NCBI GenBank assembly: GCA_020633295.1
Contig: JACKDW010000005.1
Location: 558,001-622,000 of the forward strand
Length of the DNA: 64,000 bases
Source: Myxococcales bacterium
GTDB taxonomy: Bacteria > Myxococcota_A > Polyangia > Nannocystales > Nannocystaceae
Direction: 5' to 3'
The notes under the pieces were generated by a model, which saw only the letters and a list, made by a program, of their open reading frames with translations, did not search any database and was not told the origin of the DNA. The position numbers and the translations under genes are program-made. Below are positions 1 to 8,010 of the stretch, piece by piece. Positions within the stretch are counted from its first letter, which is position 1. Each line of letters begins with the position of its first letter.

Positions 1-1
1 G

Positions 2-175
2 CTGACCGACCGCCTGCAGACCTCGGAGCGCGCGCGCTACGGCGCGCTGCGGGAGCGCTACCCGTTTCGCGTGTTCAAGGACCGCAAGTTCGTGGCTACC
101 CGCGGCCTCAAGCCGCTGGCCCGGGCGCTCTGCGAGCGCGCGAATACGCGCAATCTGATCTACGACCTGCGTTAA
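2..175 (+). CDS. C-terminal end of an unidentified protein (partial)
   Basis: An open frame enters from the left edge and ends at TAA 173-175, giving 57 residues. The tail is basic and ends in NLIYDLR. I do not recognise the family. Third codon positions are G/C-rich as in neighbouring genes, so it is probably the end of a real gene. The start and most of the protein lie outside the window. The next gene begins 157 bases later on the same strand, and the intervening DNA is noticeably less GC-rich than the genes, as expected for a promoter region. Confidence 0.55.
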   Translation: MTDRLQTSERARYGALRERYPFRVFKDRKFVATRGLKPLARALCERANTRNLIYDLR

Positions 176-332
176 TCGGCGTTCAAACGACGTTTCAGAT
201 CGTTTGAATGTGCGATTGCGCATAGGCGCCCTTCTGTGTTTCAGTTAACGGAAACGCGCCCTCCGTAGCGTGGGGCTGACTACGGTTTGCGTGTTGTGTG
301 CAACAGGATTTTCAAGTTTCAGCAGGTAATCC

Positions 333-1298
333 ATGAAGACAAATTCGAAATTACTTTCATTCCTGGTTTTTGCCTGCGCAAGCAGCCTCGCGCTCAGCGC
401 GTGCGGTGACAGCAAGTCGAGCGAGACGGCGAATTCTTCGGACAGCGCCGCCAACGACGACGACGACGACGACGACGACGCCACGGGCAATTCGTCGGCG
501 ACGAGCACGACGGGCGGCACCACGGCGCCGACGGCGGGCGAGACGGACTCCGGCACGGCCGGGCCGACGACGGACGACCCCACCGCGACGACGGGCTGCG
601 AGTTCATCTGCAAACCCGACATGGAGGGCGTGAAGGAGTGCGACATCTGGGCCCAGGACTGCCCGGACGGCGAGAAGTGCATGCCGTGGGACGACCAGGG
701 CGGCGGCTACTGGAACGCGACCAAGTGCTCGCCGGTCGCCGACAGCCCCGGGCAGTCGGGCGACGAGTGCACGGTCGAGGGCTCGGCCGTCAGCGGCGTC
801 GACGACTGCGACAAGGGCCTGCTGTGCTGGTTCGTCAACGAGGAGAACGTCGGCACCTGCCTCGACATGTGCACGGGCTCCCAGGAGAACGCGCAGTGCC
901 CGATCGGCCAGGTCTGTGACATCTCCAACGACGGCGTGCTGATCCTGTGCCTGCACACCTGCAACCCGATCGTCGTCGACTGCCCCGAAGGTCAGATCTG
1001 CTTCCCGACCAGCACCGACGACGGGAAGTTCATCTGCGACTTCGACGCGAGCGGCGACCAGGGCGTCTACGGCGACCCCTGCGAGTTCATCAACGTCTGC
1101 GACCCGGGCCTGTTCTGCGCCGACGCGGCCTCGGTCCCGGGCTGCGTCGACTCGCTCGGCTGCTGCACCCCGTTCTGCGACACCGAGAACCCGGTGTGCC
1201 CCGATCAGGATCAGGGCGTGGAGTGCGTGAAGTGGCACGAGCCGGGCACGGAGCCGCCTGGCCTCGAGAACATCGGCGTCTGCATCATCCCGGCCTGA
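333..1298 (+). CDS. Cys-rich secreted lipoprotein with poly-Asp and Ser/Thr stalk
   Basis: The 321-residue product starts with a lipoprotein signal peptide: Lys at positions 2 and 6, a hydrophobic core and lipobox LSAC near residues 21-24. A run of nine Asp residues (about 41-49) and a Ser/Thr/Gly/Ala-rich linker of about 50 residues follow. The rest is Cys-rich (CxxxC and GxxC patterns), implying several disulfides in the periplasm or on the cell surface. An AGCAGGT ribosome-binding site precedes ATG 333. The architecture is typical of lipoproteins in Nannocystis-like myxobacteria, many of which have no known function. No catalytic motif is visible. A GC-rich hairpin at 1357-1383 probably terminates the transcript. 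Confidence 0.85.
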   Translation: MKTNSKLLSFLVFACASSLALSACGDSKSSETANSSDSAANDDDDDDDDATGNSSATSTTGGTTAPTAGETDSGTAGPTTDDPTATTGCEFICKPDMEGVKECDIWAQDCPDGEKCMPWDDQGGGYWNATKCSPVADSPGQSGDECTVEGSAVSGVDDCDKGLLCWFVNEENVGTCLDMCTGSQENAQCPIGQVCDISNDGVLILCLHTCNPIVVDCPEGQICFPTSTDDGKFICDFDASGDQGVYGDPCEFINVCDPGLFCADAASVPGCVDSLGCCTPFCDTENPVCPDQDQGVECVKWHEPGTEPPGLENIGVCIIPA

Positions 1299-1356
1299 CG
1301 TCCTTCGCCCGCGGACGTCCACCCGGGTCCGCCCAGACTGCCTCCGCTGCACCGCG

Positions 1357-1383
1357 CGCCCCGCGTCGTCACGACGCGGGGCG
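1357..1383 (+). terminator. Putative terminator hairpin after the Cys-rich lipoprotein
   Basis: An 11-bp GC-rich stem (1357-1367 with 1373-1383) closes a 5-base loop 58 bases after the stop codon. No T-run follows, so it could be a weak or Rho-assisted terminator. The gene after it is on the opposite strand, so a bidirectional role is possible. Confidence 0.4.
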
Positions 1384-1516
1384 TCGCGCTTGGTGCCCGT
1401 CGAGTCACCTGCGCGGACCAGGCCGAGAACACGCGCTCCGCCTCACCTGTCCAGTTGACCGAGGGCGCAGGGCAGGGAGGGGCCGCCTGAGGGAGGCGCG
1501 CGCTCCCATGCGACGA

Positions 1517-2713
1517 TCAGCGCTCGCGCGGCGCGGGCACGGTCACGTCGCGCCACTTCACGCGCGTCTGGTTGAAGTGCCCGTGCACCTCGGGATCGTT
1601 CTCGAGCGCCTGCCAGGCGCCTCCGTCGTCGCGCGCGCGGCAGCCGATCCGATGCACGCCGCCGCGAGCCGGGCGCCAGCGATAGGAGAACACGCTCCAG
1701 GCGCCCTCGAGATCCGGCAGCTCGATGTCGGGGTTGTTCGCGAAGAACCGCGCGGGCGACTGCACCTGCGCCTCGTGCCAGCTCTCGCCGCCGTCGCAGC
1801 TGACGACGACGTGCGGGATCGGGCGCTCGCCGCCCCAGGCCACGCCGGTCAGCAGCCAATCGTCGCCGTCGCGCCGACAGTGGGTGATCAGCGACTTGAG
1901 CCCGATCCAGCGGGCCTGCACGCGCACCCACCTGCCGTCTCGCTTGACCTTGTTCGTGAACACCCAGGTGTTGTGGTAGCCGCGGTGCGCCTCGGTCTTG
2001 CCCTCGATCTGCGCGAGCCACTTCACGTGCGACATCGAGTAGATCTTCGGGACCACCAGGCGCGCGGGAAAGCCGTGTCGACGCGAGAGCGGCTCACCGT
2101 TCATGCGCACGGCGATCAGCGCGCGCGCGCGCTCGAGCTCCTCGAGCGACAGGCCGTAGTGATAGCCGTGCTTGAGCGTGACCCCGGCGAGCTTGAGCAC
2201 GTCGCGGCCGTGGAACGCGAAGTTCGTGGCCGGGCCCGCGCCGCCGCAGGCCTCGAGCACCGTCCGCAGCGAGGGCCCCTCCCACACGGCCTGTCCCAGG
2301 AGCCCGGCGGAGCCCATGAGGTGATTGCCGTTGCCGGCGCACTCCTGGACGAGCACGCGCCGCTCGAAGGGCAGCGCCTCGAGCTGCTCGAGCGTCAGCT
2401 CCGTCGGTCGCGCGACGCCGGTGATCCGCAGGCGGTACGTCGCCGCGTCGACCTCCGGGTGGACGTGGCGGTCGCGGCGGAAGTAGCCCGTGATCGGCGT
2501 GACCATGCTGGTGAGCCGACGGCCGAGGTTCTCCTCCATGCTGACCGCGCGCAGCAGCAGCCCCGCGAGTCGATCGCCAACCCACCGCGGCAGCCCGTCG
2601 ACGGGTCGGAGCGCGAGCTCGTTGCCCGGGCCGTCCCCGCCCCCGGACGCGGCCCCGACGGTGGGCTGGTTCGACAGGTCGAAGGGGAGCTCGGCGGGGC
2701 TGGCGTGTGGCAT
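1517..2713 (-). CDS. Sulfite oxidase-family molybdopterin enzyme
   Basis: The 398-residue product has the molybdopterin-binding oxidoreductase domain in its first two thirds. The motif QECAGNGNH around residue 144 carries the expected molybdenum-ligating Cys, and FPARLVVPKIYSMSHVKW is the family pattern around the cofactor pocket. The C-terminal part matches the Mo-co oxidoreductase dimerisation domain (SCDGGESW). Family members oxidise sulfite or related substrates. No signal peptide or Tat motif is evident, so it is probably cytoplasmic. No haem domain is present. The start ATG 2713 has an AAGGT element four bases upstream. It is divergent from the kinase gene and has no obvious partner subunit next to it. 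The substrate is not proven. Confidence 0.88.
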   Translation of the reverse strand: MPHASPAELPFDLSNQPTVGAASGGGDGPGNELALRPVDGLPRWVGDRLAGLLLRAVSMEENLGRRLTSMVTPITGYFRRDRHVHPEVDAATYRLRITGVARPTELTLEQLEALPFERRVLVQECAGNGNHLMGSAGLLGQAVWEGPSLRTVLEACGGAGPATNFAFHGRDVLKLAGVTLKHGYHYGLSLEELERARALIAVRMNGEPLSRRHGFPARLVVPKIYSMSHVKWLAQIEGKTEAHRGYHNTWVFTNKVKRDGRWVRVQARWIGLKSLITHCRRDGDDWLLTGVAWGGERPIPHVVVSCDGGESWHEAQVQSPARFFANNPDIELPDLEGAWSVFSYRWRPARGGVHRIGCRARDDGGAWQALENDPEVHGHFNQTRVKWRDVTVPAPRER

Positions 2714-2954
2714 CGCGACCTTGCGTGGTCTCGTGGCTCCCGGGTCGGTGCCCGAGCGGACAGGTTCATCCTTCGCCGGAGACCTACGAGGGACAACCTA
2801 CCCAAACGCGGGTCACGGCGGCAACGCGCTGACGCGCACACTCCGTGGGCTAGCGCACTATGCCGCCCGCGCTCACGCTCGAGCGGTCATTCCCGCCCGA
2901 CGTCGGCCGCGCGCCCGAATGCCGTACACTGCGTCTGGTCTCTCGAGGACGCCG

Positions 2955-4814
2955 ATGGACGAGCGCGCGCTGCGGTACACACTCGGAGAAGAGCTGGGCA
3001 GCGGGGCCGTCGCGACCGTCGTGCGCGTGCACGACCGCGAGACCGGGATGGTCTACGCCGGCAAGATCTTGCACACCCGGCTCGCGCGCGACGGCGACGC
3101 CGCGGAGCGCTTCGCACGCGAGGCCGAGCTCGTTCGCCACCTCAAGCACGTCAACATCGTCGAGATTCACGACCACCGCGAGATCGCCGGGCGCGGCGTG
3201 CTGCTGATGGAGCTCGTCGAGGGCCCGACCCTCGCCGAGCTCATCGCACGCGAGGCGCCGATCCCGGAGCCGCGCCTGCTCTCGCTCGCGCGCGGGATCG
3301 CGGACGGGCTCGCGGCTGCCCACGAGATGGGGATTATCCACCGCGATCTCAAGCCGGCGAACATCCTCGTCTCCCGCAGCGAGACGCCGAAGATCGCCGA
3401 CTTCGGCATGGCGCGCGCGACGTCCTTCGCGGGCGTGGACCGCGGGGCCATGGCTGTCGCGGGCACCCCTGACTACATGGCCCCCGAGACGCTCGACCCG
3501 CTCGCGGTCGACCCGCGCACCGACCTGTACGCGCTCGGCTGCATCCTCCACGAGATGGCGACCGGCGCGCCCCCGTTCACGGGCGCGACGCCGCTGGGTC
3601 TGCTCGAGCAGCACCGCGCCGCGCCCATCCCCTCGCTCCCCGAGGGCGCCCCCTACTCGCCGCGCCTGCGTCAGCTGATCACGTCGCTGCTGGCGAAACA
3701 GCCAGGTGATCGTCCGCAGGCCGCGCGCGCGGTCGTCGAGCAGCTCGTCGCGCTGCGCGGCCCCGACGGGGGCGCGGCGCTGGCGATCCCGCTGCGCCGC
3801 GACGGCGACGACGCGCGTCGCGCGTGCGTGCGCTGCGAGGCGCCGCTGGTCTCGGAGCTCGCGGTATGCCTCAAGTGCGGCTTCCCCCAGGTGCACATCA
3901 AGCCAGGTAACATGGCGCTCTACGTCACGGGGCCCGGCGAGATCGCGGACAAGTTCGACAGCGTCCGGCGCGAGCGCCTGCTGCAGTGGATCCGCCGCAA
4001 CCCCGGGCTCGGGCTCGACGCCGCGCCGCTCGCCTCGTCGATCCCGCGGCTGCCCTTCCAGATCGCCAGCGGGATCTCACAGGCCTCGGCCGTGACGCTC
4101 GCGCAGTCGCTCGCGCAGCTCGACATCGAGTGCGAGTCGGCCCGCGGCGGGCGCCTCGGGCTCGCGGGGGTGCGCACCAAGGCGCTCGCGATCGCCGGTC
4201 GCCGCACCGCGGTCGTCTCGGGCGTGGTGATGGCGCCCGCGATGTTCGGGCTGTGGTTCATCGCGATCCCCATGGTCATGGCCGTCGCGCCGGTGGTCTT
4301 CACGCTCGCGTTCGTCGCCTCGACGCGCCCCTTCATCAGCGCGCGCGCGTCCGACCAGCGCTCGCTGACGCCGGCGATGAGCTCGCGCGTGCGCAAGCTC
4401 GACGCGGTCGTCCCGAAGATCGAGGCCGACCGCCACCGCGAGAGCCTGCGCGCGGTCGTCTCCCGGGTGTTCGCGCTGTTCGAGGGCTCGCCGCCGGACG
4501 CCCGCGCGGAGCTCGACGCCGAGCTCGCGCGCGCGCTCGACGTCGGCATGCTCGCCGCGACGCGCCTCGACGCGCTCGACCGCGCGCTCGCGAGCCACGA
4601 CACCATGGACCCGAGCGCCGAGGTCCGCGCGATGCTCCACGAGCGCGACATGTGGTCGGCGCGGCTGCTCGAGCTGACCGCGACGCTCGACGCGTTCCAC
4701 AGCCGGCAGCGCGCCGCCGCGGTTCAGCTCGCGCGCGGCCGCTCGGACGTCGACGAGCTGCTCTCCGAGCTCGCGCTGCGGGTCGAGTCGCTCGAGGAGG
4801 TGCAGCGAACGTGA
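2955..4814 (+). CDS. Membrane-anchored Hanks-type Ser/Thr protein kinase
   Basis: A 619-residue kinase starts at ATG 2955, preceded by GAGGAC. All catalytic elements are present: glycine loop GSGAVATV (15-22), Lys37, HRDLKPAN (129-136), DFG (149-151) and an APE segment. A Cys4 zinc ribbon (CVRC...CLKC) follows the kinase domain at about residues 290-310. Then come a domain of unknown type, two close hydrophobic segments at about 415-460 and a helical C-terminal region. The next gene overlaps it by four bases (GTGA) and encodes a protein with the same layout, so the two are probably co-translated. The tubulin operon converges on this pair. Substrates are unknown; tubulin-like proteins or the pseudokinase partner are candidates by inference only. 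Confidence 0.92.
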   Translation: MDERALRYTLGEELGSGAVATVVRVHDRETGMVYAGKILHTRLARDGDAAERFAREAELVRHLKHVNIVEIHDHREIAGRGVLLMELVEGPTLAELIAREAPIPEPRLLSLARGIADGLAAAHEMGIIHRDLKPANILVSRSETPKIADFGMARATSFAGVDRGAMAVAGTPDYMAPETLDPLAVDPRTDLYALGCILHEMATGAPPFTGATPLGLLEQHRAAPIPSLPEGAPYSPRLRQLITSLLAKQPGDRPQAARAVVEQLVALRGPDGGAALAIPLRRDGDDARRACVRCEAPLVSELAVCLKCGFPQVHIKPGNMALYVTGPGEIADKFDSVRRERLLQWIRRNPGLGLDAAPLASSIPRLPFQIASGISQASAVTLAQSLAQLDIECESARGGRLGLAGVRTKALAIAGRRTAVVSGVVMAPAMFGLWFIAIPMVMAVAPVVFTLAFVASTRPFISARASDQRSLTPAMSSRVRKLDAVVPKIEADRHRESLRAVVSRVFALFEGSPPDARAELDAELARALDVGMLAATRLDALDRALASHDTMDPSAEVRAMLHERDMWSARLLELTATLDAFHSRQRAAAVQLARGRSDVDELLSELALRVESLEEVQRT

Positions 4815-6760
4815 CCCAGGGAGACGCCGGGGGCACCCTCCCCTTCTTGCCCTTCGAACACGTCGTGACGCGCGGGCCCGAGGACGTCGGCAGCGAGCAG
4901 CGCTGGCGCGTCCGCCTCGCCGACGGGCGCAACGCGGTCGTCGGTCAGCTCGCGCCCGAGCTCGCGCGCGACGAGTCGCTGCGCCGGCGCTACGTCGGCG
5001 ACCTGCGCCGGCAGGAGACGCTGCAGGCCGTCAGCGTGATCGGGAACTTCGCGACCGGCCCGCAGGCGCCGGGCGCCGCCGAGGACCCGCGCGCCGAGCC
5101 GCCCTGGCGCGCGCGCCTCGAGCTCAGCGGCGTCGTCGTCGAGGACTGGCTCGCGCACCACGCCCCCGCGCCGCTCGACGTCGTGTGCGCGCTGACGGCC
5201 GCGATCGCCGACGCGCTGCACGCCGTGCACGCGCGCGGCGGCGTGCTGCGCGAGGTCTCGCCGCGCACGATGATCTGGGTCAGCGACGGGCGCGTGTTCT
5301 TCGTCGACGCCGGGCTCGCGCGCGTCGACATCCTCTCGAGCCACACCGCCTCGAGCCTGCTGCTGCAGGGCTCGGCCTACGGCTCGCCCGAGCAGCTGCG
5401 CAGCACGGTGCTCGACCAGCGCTCGGACATCTACGGGCTCGGCGTGATCCTGTGGCGCGCGCTCACCGGCACCTTCCCCTTCGGCGACGGCCCGGCGTTC
5501 CTGCGCGAGAGCGCGAAGCTCCCCTCGCTGACGACGCTGCGCCAGGACGTCCCCGCAGAGCTCGACGCGCTCGCGCGCAGCTGCCTCGCCGACGACCCCG
5601 CGCAGCGCCCCGAGAGCGCGGCCGCGATCGCCCAGTACATGCGCGGGCAGGGCTCGAGCTTCGCGCTCGTCGAGGCGCGCACCGTCTGCCAGCACTGCGG
5701 CGCGTCGCTCAAGGTCGGGCAGCGCCTGTGCCTCGCGTGCGGGCGCGTGGCGACGAAGTTCGGGCACCTCGTCGACGGCAACGAGCGCTACGCCATCGAC
5801 CTCATGGGGGTGAAGGAGGACGCCGCCTCGCTCAGCCGCCTGCACGAGGTGCTCGCGTCGGTGATCGACGGCCCGCTGCCGGCGCTCGAGTTCATCATCG
5901 GCGACCCCAACATGTACTCCGAGGAGGAGCGCCTGCGGCGGATCCGGCTCCCGCAGCGGCTCTTCGATGACCTGGCCAAAGAGACCGCCGAGGAGATCGC
6001 CGCGATGCTGCGCGAGACCGGCGTCGACGTGCGCGTGCTGCAGCGCAACGCCGGGCTCGCGGAGGCCGGGCTCGCGACCGCGCTGATCGTCGGCGGCGTG
6101 TTCGCGGGCTTCGGGCTCGCGAGCGTCGCCACGTGGTGGCTCGGCTGGCTCGTCGCGCTCCCGCTGCTCGGCTACAGCGGCGTGCTGCTCGGCCGCAGCA
6201 TGCACGCGAGCACGCAGAACAACGCGCCGCCGATGTTCCGCCTGCGCGTCGCCCCGGCCGCGCTGCCCGCCTCGGATCCGCTCGTCGCCCGGCTCGCCGC
6301 GCTGCTCCAGGGCGACACGCCGAGCGACGTGCGCGCGCAGGTCGGCGAGCTCGCGCTGCTCGTCCAGCGCCTCGTCGATCACCGCGCGACGCTGCTCGGC
6401 CAGACCGCGGAGGTCGACATGCTGACGGCGCCGATCGAGCCGCTCGTCGGGCTGATCGAGCAGCTGACGCGGCGCATCGTCGAGATCACCGTCGACCTCA
6501 AGGGGCTGCAGGAGGGCGCGATGGTCCGCGCGCTCGCGGTCAGCGAGGCCCGCGGCGACCCCCAGCGCGTGCGCGACGACATCCACGCCGGCCTCGACCG
6601 CCTGCGGACCCTCGAGGACGAGCGCGCGGCCGCGTTCCATCGCCTGCTCGAGTGCGCGAGCCTGCTGCGACGCGCCGTCAAGCTCGGGCTCGGCGTCCAC
6701 GACGCGCGCCAGCTCCACGAGCACCACGTCCAGCTCGCGCTCGCGGCCCTCGAGGCGTAA
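4811..6760 (+). CDS. Membrane pseudokinase, paralogue of the upstream kinase
   Basis: The 649-residue product starts at GTG 4811, overlapping the kinase stop codon. The kinase fold is recognisable (motifs around DIYGLGVILWRALTG and GSAYGSPEQL), but key residues are lost. There is no glycine loop. The ATP-binding Lys position appears to be Gln46. HRDLKPAN has become LREVSPRT, and DFG has become DAG. A Cys4 zinc ribbon (CQHC...CLAC), a middle domain, a pair of membrane segments (around nucleotides 6060-6200) and a helical C-terminus mirror the upstream kinase. This suggests tandem duplication followed by loss of catalysis. Pseudokinases often act as allosteric activators or scaffolds, so a regulatory role for the coupled kinase is the simplest inference. 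The alternative is a residual nucleotide-binding sensor. Confidence 0.85.
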   Translation: MTQGDAGGTLPFLPFEHVVTRGPEDVGSEQRWRVRLADGRNAVVGQLAPELARDESLRRRYVGDLRRQETLQAVSVIGNFATGPQAPGAAEDPRAEPPWRARLELSGVVVEDWLAHHAPAPLDVVCALTAAIADALHAVHARGGVLREVSPRTMIWVSDGRVFFVDAGLARVDILSSHTASSLLLQGSAYGSPEQLRSTVLDQRSDIYGLGVILWRALTGTFPFGDGPAFLRESAKLPSLTTLRQDVPAELDALARSCLADDPAQRPESAAAIAQYMRGQGSSFALVEARTVCQHCGASLKVGQRLCLACGRVATKFGHLVDGNERYAIDLMGVKEDAASLSRLHEVLASVIDGPLPALEFIIGDPNMYSEEERLRRIRLPQRLFDDLAKETAEEIAAMLRETGVDVRVLQRNAGLAEAGLATALIVGGVFAGFGLASVATWWLGWLVALPLLGYSGVLLGRSMHASTQNNAPPMFRLRVAPAALPASDPLVARLAALLQGDTPSDVRAQVGELALLVQRLVDHRATLLGQTAEVDMLTAPIEPLVGLIEQLTRRIVEITVDLKGLQEGAMVRALAVSEARGDPQRVRDDIHAGLDRLRTLEDERAAAFHRLLECASLLRRAVKLGLGVHDARQLHEHHVQLALAALEA

Positions 6761-6793
6761 GAAGCTCGCGAGGACGCGCGGACGCGCGGCGGT

Positions 6794-8005
6794 CTAGGGC
6801 GCCGAGAGACCGTCGAGCTGGCTCACCAGCGCCGCCAGGGTCGTCTTGGCGTCGCCCCAGGTCGCGGCCGCGAGCCCGTCACGCCCGTAGCCGTCGGTGA
6901 ACGCGCCCGCGTCGACGAGCTGTCGAAACGGCGCCTCGACCCGCGAGGCGAGCACGCGCGCGACCCCGGCGTGGGCGGCGTACAGGTACTGCGCGCGCGG
7001 GTTGACGCCCTCTTGCTGCTTGAAGAAGTACGGCAGCAGGCTGGGCGCGGGCTTGAGCGCCCTGCCGTCGAGCAGCGCGGCCGCGGCGTCCCGCTCGGCC
7101 TGGGTGAAGCCGCCGCGCCACACCGCCATCGCCGCCAGCGGCGGTCGCTGCCACGCGCGCGAGGGCGCCGTCGCCAGCGCGCCGCGCCCCTCGAGCGCGC
7201 TCGCGAGCTGCTTCGAAGCGGATGTCTTTTCGTACAGGCGAGACATCAACACGAAGGGGCGCGGCGTGATCGCGCCCAGGTGATTCGTGATCTCCGGGAG
7301 CGAGGCCCGGCCGTCCTGCAGCACCAGCGCGAAGTTGGCGAGCGCCGACGCGAGCACGGCGTCGCGCGCGGCGTCACCGCCCCGCCGCGCGTGCTGAGAG
7401 AGCGCGTCGTTGTCGGCCAGCAGGCACAGGTCGACGCTGTCCGCGAGCTTGTGGAGCGCGAGGCCGGCGTTGAGCGCGTCGAGCGGGGACGGATGGACGG
7501 CGCGATCGGGCAGCAGCGCCGCGCTGACGCGCGCGATCTTCGGGTAGTGCGACTTCAGCATCTCCACGAGCCGCGCCGCGAGCCCGCTGCCGGTCCCGCC
7601 CGCGAGCGCGTGCACGATCAGGAAGCCGTCGACGCGGACGCTGTCGCGGATCCGTCGGATCTGATCGAGCACCGTCGAGAGCTTGGTGTCGATCGCGTCG
7701 CAGTACGCCCGGCTGAAGCACCGCGCCGCGCCCTCGCGCCCGACGACGATCGCGTCCGTGCGGTACCCGAGCGCCCCGGGCTGCCCGAGCAGGCGCTCGC
7801 GCGCGCGCCCCCCCGCGAGCGGATCGGTGTCGACGAGCACGGCCCACGGCGACAGCGCGCCGCCGCCGAGCTTGTGGAAGAACACCCCGTCCGCGTCGGG
7901 CTGCGTCCCGCCGATGTCGGTCGCGAGCTGCTGGAGCATCGCGCTGGCGATCGACACGCCCGCGCCGCCGACTCCGAGGGTGATGATCGCGTTCGACTTG
8001 GCCAT
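6794..8005 (-). CDS. Alpha-tubulin-like GTPase
   Basis: The 403-residue protein aligns by eye along its length with eukaryotic alpha-tubulin. It has a T1-like GVGGAGVS loop (11-18), T3 AVLVDTDP (55-62), and DAIVVGREGAA followed by LDQIRRIRD and GFLIVHALAGGTGSG, matching the alpha-tubulin order of T4-flanking elements. The tubulin signature AGGTGSG (135-141) is intact, and ADNDAL occupies the position of the guanine-contacting VDNEA segment. FtsZ-specific spacing is not seen. At the T7 loop I see no Glu at the exact alpha Glu254 position, though Glu238 is close. It is the second gene of the operon, five bases after the beta-like gene. Start ATG 8005 is used; GTG 8014, overlapping the upstream stop, is an alternative. 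It probably polymerises with its partner (inference). Confidence 0.88.
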   Translation of the reverse strand: MAKSNAIITLGVGGAGVSIASAMLQQLATDIGGTQPDADGVFFHKLGGGALSPWAVLVDTDPLAGGRARERLLGQPGALGYRTDAIVVGREGAARCFSRAYCDAIDTKLSTVLDQIRRIRDSVRVDGFLIVHALAGGTGSGLAARLVEMLKSHYPKIARVSAALLPDRAVHPSPLDALNAGLALHKLADSVDLCLLADNDALSQHARRGGDAARDAVLASALANFALVLQDGRASLPEITNHLGAITPRPFVLMSRLYEKTSASKQLASALEGRGALATAPSRAWQRPPLAAMAVWRGGFTQAERDAAAALLDGRALKPAPSLLPYFFKQQEGVNPRAQYLYAAHAGVARVLASRVEAPFRQLVDAGAFTDGYGRDGLAAATWGDAKTTLAALVSQLDGLSAP

Positions 8006-8010
8006 GGCTG

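Noticed and set aside
947..3472. 841-codon plus-strand frame spanning the sulfite oxidase and kinase genes
   Set aside because: It overlaps the strongly supported sulfite oxidase on the other strand and the kinase in another frame, and its product is Arg/Pro/Ala-rich without motifs.
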